Positions 57,429 through 64,000 of a DNA stretch of 64,000 bases are shown piece after piece; within the stretch, counting starts at the first letter, position 1; each line of letters starts with the position of its first letter. The stretch covers positions 1-64,000 of the forward strand of contig CAZGEG010000018.1 in NCBI GenBank assembly GCA_964524835.1. Reading direction: 5' to 3'. The DNA is from JACRCG01 sp964524835. GTDB lineage: Bacteria; Desulfobacterota; Desulfuromonadia; Geobacterales; Pseudopelobacteraceae. Below the pieces are notes generated by a model. That model worked only from the letters and a program-made list of their open reading frames with translations, ran no database searches and was not told where the DNA came from. The translations under genes and the position numbers were made by a program.

Positions 57429-60077
57429 ATGACTGAAACTGCCCACCGCACCGTATATCGCAAAGGATACACCGCTCCCGATTACACTGTCGACAGCATC
57501 GACCTCCGTTTTGATCTCGGCGATGAATCGACTGTCGTCACCTCCCGGCTGGAACTGCGGAGACGGGATGCCGCGCAGCAGGGCGCCTGCCCCCTGGTCC
57601 TGAGCGGCAAGAACCTTATCCTGCAGGGGCTGAAACTTGACGGCATGCCGCTTCATCAGGACCGCTACAGCGTCACCGATGAATTGCTGACGATCCACGA
57701 GGTTCCCCCAGAATTCACCCTGGAGGTGACCACCGAACTCCGCCCGCAGGATAACAGTTCCCTGGAGGGACTCTACCGCTCGGCCGGGATGTTCTGCACC
57801 CAGTGCGAAGCGGAGGGGTTCCGTGCCATAACCTGGTACCCGGACCGCCCGGATGTCCTGACGTTCTTCACCACCACGATTGTCGCCGAACGGGAGCGCT
57901 ATCCGGTCCTGCTGTCCAACGGCAACCTCCGGGAGCGGGGCGACCTGCCGGACGGCCGGCATTTCGCGGTCTGGCACGATCCGTTCCGGAAGCCGAGCTA
58001 CCTGTTCGCGCTAGTGGCCGGCGATTTGGTCTGCATCGAGGACATGTTCACCACCTGCTCGGGAAGGGATGTGACCCTGCGGATATACGTACACCGGCAG
58101 AACAGCAGCAAGTGCGGCCACGCCATGCGTTCCCTCAAGAAGGCGATGCGCTGGGACGAGGAGGTCTACGGCAGGGAGTACGATCTGGACAGCTACATGA
58201 TCGTGGCGGTTGATGATTTCAATATGGGGGCGATGGAAAACAAGGGGCTCAATATCTTCAACTCCCGCTATGTCCTCGCCAGTCCGGAAACTGCAACCGA
58301 TGATGATTACCGAGCCATCGAAGAGGTGATCGGCCACGAATACTTCCACAACTGGAGCGGCAACAGGGTTACCTGCCGCGACTGGTTCCAGCTCTCCCTG
58401 AAGGAGGGGCTGACGGTTTTTCGCGACCAGGAATTCTCATCGGACATGCAGTCGCGTGGAGTGAAGCGGATCGAAGACGTGCGGGTCCTGAGGACGTCGC
58501 AGTTTGCCGAGGACGGCGGCCCGATGGCCCATCCGGTGCGCCCGGATTCGTACATCGAGATCAACAACTTTTACACGGCGACCGTGTATAGCAAGGGGGC
58601 CGAACTCGTCCGGATGCAGCATACGTTGCTCGGTGCGGAGCGGTTCCGCCGCGGCATGGATCTCTATTTCGACCGCTTCGACGGAGGGGCGGTGACAGTC
58701 GATGATTTTGTGCAGACCATGGCGGAAGCGGGTGAAATCGACCTTGGTCAGTTCGCCCTCTGGTACAGCCAGGCCGGTACACCGGAGCTGAAAGCCCGGG
58801 GTTCCTACAGTGCCGCCGACAGTACCTATACCCTGACGGTCAGCCAGAGCTGCCCGGCGACCCCCGGCCAACCGGACAAGAGGCCGCTGCACATCCCGCT
58901 GAATATGGGCCTGCTCGGCCGGAACGGGGCAGAGTTGCCATTGACGCTGGCCGGTGAAGCGCCCCGGACGGAGACGTCGCGCATCCTGCACCTCCGCTAC
59001 GCCGAAGAGACCTTCTGTTTCACCGGTCTGGACGAAGAACCGACCCCGGCGCTGCTGCGCGGTTTCTCGGCGCCGGTCAAGCTCGACTTTCCCTACAGCC
59101 ATGACCAGCTCGCCCTGCTGATGGCCCATGAACCAGACCCTTTCTGCCGCTGGGAAGCGGGACAGAAAATGGCACTGCAGGTTATACTCGGGCTGGCTGC
59201 GGACGTGCAGCAGGGTAAGGAGCTGACCCTAGATGCCGACTTTGCCGCCGCCTTCCGCACGACACTTGTCAGCGGCCACCCGGATCGCGCCTTTCTGGCC
59301 GAGACGCTGACACTGCCCTCGGAAAAATATCTCGCCGAGCTTGTTCAGGTCGTTGATCCTGGAACGCTCCACTCCGCCCGGCAGTTCGTTGTCAGCACCT
59401 TGGCTCTTCAGTTCAGGGAGGACTTCCTGACGGTACGCGCCGATAACAGGTGCGAATGCCCCTATTCCCCCGACGACGGCCGTTCCGGCGAACGGCGGCT
59501 GGCCAACCTCTGCCTGGCCTACCTCATGAGCAGCGGCGGCCAGGGCAGCATCGATCTCTGTACCGAACAGTACCGGCAGGCGGACAACATGACTGACAGC
59601 ATCGGTGCGCTGATACCGCTCGCTTCCTGCGATTGCCCGGAGCGGAGGGAGGCCCTGGACGACTTCTACCGCCGCTGGCAGGGGGATCGCCTGGTGGTTG
59701 ACAAATGGTTCTCGCTCCAGGCCACTTCCATCCTCCCCGGGACGCTGGACGAGATCCAGGCACTGCTGGACCACCCTGCCTTCGAGCTGGCCAACCCCAA
59801 CCGCTTCCGCTCCCTGGTCGGGGCATTCAGCCAAAACAACCAGGTCCGTTTCCACGATCCGGAGGGTGCGGGGTACCGTTTTCTGGGCGATCAGCTGCTG
59901 CGGCTGATCCCGGTCAATCCCCAGGTATCCGCCCGGCTCCTGGCCCCGCTGACAACCTGGCGGCGTTTTGAACCGGGGCGCAGCGGGCTGATGAAGCAGC
60001 AGCTGCAGCGAATTCTGGCTGTCAACGACCTGCCGCGGGATGTCTATGAAGTAGTGACCAAGAGTCTGGAGGGGTGA
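57429..60077 (+). CDS. pepN: Aminopeptidase N (M1 family)
   Basis: 882 residues, typical of proteobacterial PepN. GAMEN substrate-binding motif near residue 267, zinc site HEYFHNW near 303 followed by the downstream Glu in LKEGLTVFRDQEFSSDM, and the DUF3458 C-terminal domains. It removes N-terminal residues from peptides in the cytoplasm. GGAAGGA precedes the ATG; a TTG 12 bases upstream is less likely. It is followed six bases later by the YjbQ gene. Confidence 0.94.
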   Translation: MTETAHRTVYRKGYTAPDYTVDSIDLRFDLGDESTVVTSRLELRRRDAAQQGACPLVLSGKNLILQGLKLDGMPLHQDRYSVTDELLTIHEVPPEFTLEVTTELRPQDNSSLEGLYRSAGMFCTQCEAEGFRAITWYPDRPDVLTFFTTTIVAERERYPVLLSNGNLRERGDLPDGRHFAVWHDPFRKPSYLFALVAGDLVCIEDMFTTCSGRDVTLRIYVHRQNSSKCGHAMRSLKKAMRWDEEVYGREYDLDSYMIVAVDDFNMGAMENKGLNIFNSRYVLASPETATDDDYRAIEEVIGHEYFHNWSGNRVTCRDWFQLSLKEGLTVFRDQEFSSDMQSRGVKRIEDVRVLRTSQFAEDGGPMAHPVRPDSYIEINNFYTATVYSKGAELVRMQHTLLGAERFRRGMDLYFDRFDGGAVTVDDFVQTMAEAGEIDLGQFALWYSQAGTPELKARGSYSAADSTYTLTVSQSCPATPGQPDKRPLHIPLNMGLLGRNGAELPLTLAGEAPRTETSRILHLRYAEETFCFTGLDEEPTPALLRGFSAPVKLDFPYSHDQLALLMAHEPDPFCRWEAGQKMALQVILGLAADVQQGKELTLDADFAAAFRTTLVSGHPDRAFLAETLTLPSEKYLAELVQVVDPGTLHSARQFVVSTLALQFREDFLTVRADNRCECPYSPDDGRSGERRLANLCLAYLMSSGGQGSIDLCTEQYRQADNMTDSIGALIPLASCDCPERREALDDFYRRWQGDRLVVDKWFSLQATSILPGTLDEIQALLDHPAFELANPNRFRSLVGAFSQNNQVRFHDPEGAGYRFLGDQLLRLIPVNPQVSARLLAPLTTWRRFEPGRSGLMKQQLQRILAVNDLPRDVYEVVTKSLEG

Positions 60078-60083
60078 TCCGCC

Positions 60084-60500
60084 ATGAAGTCGTATCGCAA
60101 GGAATTATGGTTTGAGACCGGAAGCCGCAGGGAGCTGATCAACATCACACCACAGGTCGCCGAGTGTCTGCGGCAGAGCGGCATATCCGACGGAATGCTG
60201 CTCTGCAACGCCATGCATATCACGGCCAGCGTCTTCATCAATGACGATGAATCCGGCCTGCATCGGGATTTCGAGGCATGGCTGGAGGGGCTGGCGCCGG
60301 AAAAGCCGTATTCCCGCTATCACCACAACGGCTATGAGGACAATGCCGATGCCCATCTGAAACGGACCATCATGGGGCGGGAGGTTGTGGTGGCGGTGAC
60401 GGACGGCAAGCTCGATCTGGGGCCGTGGGAGCAGATCTTTTACGGCGAGTTCGACGGCAAGAGGCGCAAACGGGTACTGGTGAAGATTATCGGGGGGTAG
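60084..60500 (+). CDS. YjbQ/UPF0047 family protein
   Basis: 138 residues. ITASVFINDDESGLHRDFEAWLEGLAP, a central Y.HN...DNADAHLKRTIMGREVVVAVTDGKLDLGPWEQIFYGEFDG and RVLVKIIG match UPF0047, which includes secondary thiamine-phosphate synthase activity in vitro. The His-rich YHHNGYEDNADAHLK is the likely metal site. It begins six bases after pepN and is translationally linked. Confidence 0.9.
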   Translation: MKSYRKELWFETGSRRELINITPQVAECLRQSGISDGMLLCNAMHITASVFINDDESGLHRDFEAWLEGLAPEKPYSRYHHNGYEDNADAHLKRTIMGREVVVAVTDGKLDLGPWEQIFYGEFDGKRRKRVLVKIIGG

Positions 60501-60587
60501 GAAGGGTTTGGAAACGGTTGGGGCGGTGAGTTCATTTTCCGCTTCACCGGCCTGATCACCCTGGCGAAGGCCTCGGCCGGCCGGACC

Positions 60588-61034
60588 TTAGATAATTTCA
60601 ACTTTCAAAATCTGCCCTTCAATATCAACCACCCGGACACGGTCCCCCTCGTGCAGTATTTCATCGGAGCAGCAGCGCCACTCGTCAACTCCTAGAACAG
60701 AAGCACGAAACTTGACTATCCCCCGCCCGCTACTGTCTTTAGTCCCGAGAATGATGATGCCGGATTCTCCGACAATTCCCCCAGCCGTCATCCCGGCGTA
60801 TTCCCGGTACTCCTTGGGTTTCAAGTATTTAAACCAGAGAAGCGTGAAACTGAATGATGCAAGAGACCAGAGCGCAATCTGCCCCGCGGGGGAAATTCCT
60901 GGCCATAAGCCGCTGAAGACCCCCACCACCAGTGCCCCCAACCCGAACCAGATGATCGTGAACGACGGCACGATCAACTCAAATCCGATCAGACAAAAAC
61001 CCGCAATAAACCAGTACCACCAAACAATCTGCAT
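60588..61034 (-). CDS. NfeD-family membrane protein (short form)
   Basis: 148 residues. Three or four membrane helices (WWYWFIAGFCLIGFELIVPSFTIIWFGLGALVVGVF) precede a C-terminal OB-fold (GESGIIILGTKDSSGRGIVKFRASVLGVDEWRC, with GDRVRVVDIEGQILKVEI). Short NfeD proteins usually accompany a stomatin-like (QmcA) gene, but none is adjacent in this window. The role is thought to be membrane-protein quality control. GAGG precedes the chosen Met. Confidence 0.9.
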   Translation of the reverse strand: MQIVWWYWFIAGFCLIGFELIVPSFTIIWFGLGALVVGVFSGLWPGISPAGQIALWSLASFSFTLLWFKYLKPKEYREYAGMTAGGIVGESGIIILGTKDSSGRGIVKFRASVLGVDEWRCCSDEILHEGDRVRVVDIEGQILKVEII

Positions 61035-61133
61035 ATGCTGCCTCGCCCGCTGAATATCTATTCGGAAATTACCAGATTCCCCAACGATTAACATTGGCTA
61101 TGAGTAAGGTACCACATGAGACATAAATTCGAA

Positions 61134-61157
61134 AGCCCCTCGGTTTCCCTCGGGGCT
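61134..61157 (-). terminator. Terminator of the OFA transporter operon
   Basis: AGCCCC and GGGGCT arms with a partly paired middle, then TTTCG and AATTT on the minus strand, downstream of the transporter stop. Confidence 0.65.
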
Positions 61158-61220
61158 CTCCTGTTAATGGCAGTAAACAGTGCCGTTAGGCTATGTCAGG
61201 TACAGCAGGTGAAAGCGGTA

Positions 61221-62582
61221 CTACATGATTTGGCGCGGCACACGAATCTGAGCTTGTTCGTACCCGACGAACACCTTGGCGCCCAGCCTGAACTCCGCCC
61301 AGAATTCTTTCCACTGGGATGGCTCCTCTTCAATATCCGTAGCCGGCTTGAGTTCCGCAAGGAAGACCGTCAATGCGGCGCCTCCGAGCAGCAGAAGCCC
61401 GGAAAGCATGAACGACTTGCCCAAACCGCCCGGTTGGGCATTGATCATCTCGGACACCTTGCCCATGACGAAGCCGCCGACACCCCAAGCGGTAAAGAGT
61501 GCGCCGTAATTCAGGCCGTAGTTTTTCGTCCCCCAATAGTCTTTGACAAAGGAGGGGAACAGGCAGAGGTTGGATCCATAGTTGAAGCCGATGAACGTAG
61601 CCAGCAGAACCAGCAGCACGGCGCTTCCGGAATTAACCACCGCCATGGCAATGAACATCATCACGGCCTGCATCAGCAACATGATAAAGAGAGTGGCGCG
61701 GCGACCGATCTTGTCGGAAAGCACACCAGCCACGACACGACCGCCGGCATTTCCAAGTGCCATGATGGCGACAGCCACGAAAGCCATGGGACCCATGCTC
61801 TTCTTGGCCAGGCCGGCCACACTGCCGATAACCATCAGGCCGGCACCGGAACCGATGAAGAAGGCGACCCAGAGAACATAGAATTTATAGTTGCGCAGCA
61901 TTTCACTGACGGTGGCATTAATCACCGGCTTGGCGGCGTTCAGTTTGGCCAGGGGGCCGGGATCGGCAGGTTCTGCAGGCACATATCCCTGCGGCGGATT
62001 GGCAAGCAGGAAAGACAGCCCGCAGACTACAATCGTGAATCCGATTCCGAGTAACATCATCGATTTCGGTATACCGAAAACGCCGATCAGGTATGACGCA
62101 AGCGGCGCTATATAGACCGGCGCGATGCCGAAGCCGGCTACCACGATTCCCGCGATCAGGCCGGTCTTTGAAGGGGAGAACCATTTCAGCGCCGGCGGCG
62201 TCGCGGCCGAATAGCCGAAACCGAAACCGCTGCCGGCAAGGATGCCGAAACCGGTAACCCAGGCCATGTAGCTGTTTGAAATGCCCATCAGCGTAAAACC
62301 GGCACCTACCAGAACACCGCCGATCAGAGCCGTGCGTGCCGGACCGATCTTGTCCTGGCACTTGCCGGCCAGAATCATGGAAAAGGCAAAGGCCAGACAG
62401 CAGACCGCGTACGGATCGTTGATGGAGGCGATATCCCACTGGAATGCATCAGGACCGCCCTTTTCGATGGAGGCCTTGATGGCCCCCTTGAAAATGCTCC
62501 AGGCATACAGCACCCCGAGAGCCAGGTTGATGGCAAGGCCCGCAGAAACTACGGTCCACCCCTTGTTCTTGATTTCAGTCAT
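61221..62582 (-). CDS. OFA-family MFS transporter
   Basis: 453 residues, twelve membrane segments. Family marks include NLALGVLYAWSIFKGAI, the CQDKIGPARTALIGG loop, the FGFGYSAATPPALKWFSPSKTGLIAGIVVAGFG region (TM5) and the KIGRRATLF loop. OFA carriers exchange oxalate and formate in Oxalobacter; in Geobacterales related genes may move formate or another small carboxylate, so the substrate is open. The Met six bases after a run of G was preferred. Last gene of the three-gene membrane operon. Confidence 0.9.
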   Translation of the reverse strand: MTEIKNKGWTVVSAGLAINLALGVLYAWSIFKGAIKASIEKGGPDAFQWDIASINDPYAVCCLAFAFSMILAGKCQDKIGPARTALIGGVLVGAGFTLMGISNSYMAWVTGFGILAGSGFGFGYSAATPPALKWFSPSKTGLIAGIVVAGFGIAPVYIAPLASYLIGVFGIPKSMMLLGIGFTIVVCGLSFLLANPPQGYVPAEPADPGPLAKLNAAKPVINATVSEMLRNYKFYVLWVAFFIGSGAGLMVIGSVAGLAKKSMGPMAFVAVAIMALGNAGGRVVAGVLSDKIGRRATLFIMLLMQAVMMFIAMAVVNSGSAVLLVLLATFIGFNYGSNLCLFPSFVKDYWGTKNYGLNYGALFTAWGVGGFVMGKVSEMINAQPGGLGKSFMLSGLLLLGGAALTVFLAELKPATDIEEEPSQWKEFWAEFRLGAKVFVGYEQAQIRVPRQIM

Positions 62583-62597
62583 GGTCATCCCCCCGGC

Positions 62598-63647
62598 CTA
62601 CTGTTTTTGAGCCACGAATTTTTTATCCGGGCCGTTCATGCGGATGGCGGTTGCAAACTCCATCCAGAAGACAAGATAGATCGAGATCATCAACGAAAGG
62701 CCTATATTCTGATTATCGGCACCCAGGGCCTTGGCAAGAATCGGCGAGGCAAATCCGGCCCCCAGGGTTCCGGTCATCCGCTCAAGCAGGTAGAAAACCG
62801 GCAGGGTCAGCAGCGTGCCGACTACCATGATGGCAAGGCCGGTGGGACGTTTGATCCAGTACTTGGGGGAGAAGCCGTACATGCGCATGAAGATTACCAC
62901 CCAGATGATCCAGACCGAGTAGTCTACAGCGGCGTCCGGCAGGGCCAGCTTGTTCTTGACCAGCACAACTTCAAGAACCGTTACGACACCCAGCAGGGTG
63001 AACATCCAGTTGAATTTTTCATTGGCCTGGGTCTGCCAGTTGCGGCTGTCGGGTGCCTTTACTTCATCGAAGGAGTGGCTGTGGGTACCGAGTGCCGAAA
63101 AGAGAATGGCAAACCAGATACCGGCATTATGGAACAGAAGCGAAGCATGGTTGCCGGCTACGTTGGCGATGCGGGACATCGGTTCGCGGGCGAAGTCACC
63201 GGCGATGCGCATCAGGAAGAGGTTGGCAATAACCGAGCAGGCGATGATGACCGCAATGGTGAAGATCTTGCGCGGCAGCAGATACGGGTCGACCCGGTCC
63301 GGAAAGCCGATGATGAAGGCAAACCAGATCAGGTACATAATCAGCGGGATGCCGAAACAGATGCCGTAGACCGACTTGCCGGCGAAGTCTCCGTTCTGGG
63401 CGTAGATAATATAGTTGTTGGTCGCGTCGGCGTCCGTGTTGGCGGCCTTGACAACATCCTTGGGCACCTTGTTGAGGTGCGGCAACAGTCCCATGGCGTA
63501 CCAGCCGTGTTCACCCTGAGCCGTGTCGACGACCCAGTACTGGTCACCCATCATCTCGTCCAGACCGCCGAAGAGCTGCATATTGAAGGCGGCGCAGATA
63601 ACGCAGACCGCCAGGAGCAAAATTGCGTGAGTTATTTTCATTGGCAT
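62598..63647 (-). CDS. Polytopic membrane protein of unknown function
   Basis: 349 residues with about eight membrane helices and a periplasmic N-terminal stretch (GGLDEMMGDQYWVVDTAQGEHGWYAMGLLPHLNKVP). A cytoplasmic or periplasmic loop in the middle carries several His (NHASLLFHNAGIW, GTHSHSFDEV), which might bind metal. I do not recognise a family. GGGGGA lies eight bases before the chosen Met. It is between the 83-residue membrane protein and the OFA transporter and probably works with the transporter. Confidence 0.72.
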   Translation of the reverse strand: MPMKITHAILLLAVCVICAAFNMQLFGGLDEMMGDQYWVVDTAQGEHGWYAMGLLPHLNKVPKDVVKAANTDADATNNYIIYAQNGDFAGKSVYGICFGIPLIMYLIWFAFIIGFPDRVDPYLLPRKIFTIAVIIACSVIANLFLMRIAGDFAREPMSRIANVAGNHASLLFHNAGIWFAILFSALGTHSHSFDEVKAPDSRNWQTQANEKFNWMFTLLGVVTVLEVVLVKNKLALPDAAVDYSVWIIWVVIFMRMYGFSPKYWIKRPTGLAIMVVGTLLTLPVFYLLERMTGTLGAGFASPILAKALGADNQNIGLSLMISIYLVFWMEFATAIRMNGPDKKFVAQKQ

Positions 63648-63660
63648 GATCGTATTCCCC

Positions 63661-63912
63661 CTATTCCTTATGAGTGGTCCAGAACATCGACACCGCATTG
63701 GCGGCAAACAGGCCGTAGAGCCACATGGTGTTCCAGGCCGGGCCGGACCAGTGGCTGCCGTGCCCGCCACCGACAACCCCGGAAGCGATCACAAAGCCGA
63801 TAATTGCGGTGAAGGATACCATGGCTACCGAACGCAAAATTGCGCTGTTACGCCAGGTATGCCGTTCCAGCTCTTCGATTCTGTTCAGCAGTTCAAGCTC
63901 TCTTTCGCTCAT
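63661..63912 (-). CDS. Small membrane protein, first gene of transporter operon
   Basis: 83 residues: a charged coiled start (MSERELELLNRIEELERHTWRN), one membrane helix (AILRSVAMVSFTAIIGFVIASG), a Gly/His/Ser loop and a second helix (TMWLYGLFAANAVSMFW). AAAGGAG precedes the ATG. No family is recognised. It has the size of an accessory subunit for a membrane transporter and lies 13 bp upstream of the next gene. Confidence 0.75.
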   Translation of the reverse strand: MSERELELLNRIEELERHTWRNSAILRSVAMVSFTAIIGFVIASGVVGGGHGSHWSGPAWNTMWLYGLFAANAVSMFWTTHKE

Positions 63913-63976
63913 CTCTTTTCTCCTTTGTCAATGTGATAACTATAAACAGGATTGAAACAGTCAGGGGTAAAACCAG

Positions 63977-64000
63977 ATGAAAACTATCGAGATTCAGTGC
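63977..64000 (+). CDS. Possible start of a divergent gene (cut by window end)
   Basis: ATG at 63977 with AGGGG ten bases upstream, open to the window end (MKTIEIQC). Only eight codons are visible, so no identity can be given; the intergenic region 63913-63976 would hold both divergent promoters. Confidence 0.35.

Noticed and set aside
1..64000. tRNA, rRNA, tmRNA or riboswitch genes
   Set aside because: No cloverleaf, rRNA-like or known aptamer core sequence was recognised by eye; a covariance search would be needed to exclude short RNAs.

Overview
The window looks like chromosomal DNA of a Geobacter-type bacterium (Desulfuromonadota, Geobacterales). This is inferred from a moderately GC-rich coding style, a periplasmic pentaheme c-type cytochrome, many sigma-54 promoters, FhlA-type enhancer-binding regulation and typical Geobacter-style hypothetical genes. 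No rRNA, tRNA, CRISPR array, insertion sequence or prophage was recognised.

Left part (1-33.7 kb). A hybrid histidine kinase (cut by the window edge) and a REC-AAA+-HTH sigma-54 activator are followed by a dispersed set of envelope and stress genes. These include a BTAD-domain protein, a secreted Ala/Lys-rich coiled protein, two CsbD paralogues, a triple-BON protein, several small lipoproteins and membrane peptides, an ABC exporter, a lipoprotein-type cardiolipin synthase and the TamA/TamB outer-membrane translocation pair. Eight canonical -24/-12 promoters (TGGCAC-N5-TTGC type) lie here. Seven of them carry the same ~47-bp upstream element (core CCGTCATATATGGCAGTTA, then TGACGGATTCC and a second TGACGG). 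In six cases it sits 124-128 bp, and in one case 116 bp, before the -24 box. The best explanation is one sigma-54 regulon, read by a single enhancer-binding protein, most simply the regulator encoded at 1596-3146. This is the most notable system in the window.

Inside this part, 21.8-26.2 kb holds a tight minus-strand operon: GNAT acetyltransferase, M20 peptidase/deacylase, HAD phosphatase, a glycerol-1-phosphate dehydrogenase homologue and a DUF4105 membrane protein. Its product is unknown.

Middle part (34-47 kb). This holds an SGNH esterase, a BI-1 family membrane protein, small redox genes, the pentaheme cytochrome, and a MarR regulator with a perfect 22-bp operator palindrome upstream of a YceI-type periplasmic protein. 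An orphan RecA-like ATPase follows. Next is a cell-shape and envelope cluster on the minus strand (mreC, mreD, mrdA, rodA), with glucose-1-phosphate thymidylyltransferase and gmhB.

Right part (46.7-64 kb). This is mostly housekeeping: DAHP synthase, SppA, a phosphodiesterase, pssA and psd for phosphatidylethanolamine, the branched-chain amino-acid genes ilvD-ilvB-ilvN and a separately transcribed ilvC, DUF1456 and zinc-ribbon proteins, pepN, a YjbQ protein and an NfeD protein. It ends with a three-gene membrane operon ending in an OFA-family transporter. Starts were chosen by ribosome-binding site and family length; several are well inside the longest open frame. Four small genes that are easily missed were found (12863-12928, 20737-20907, 20982-21146, 38399-38524).
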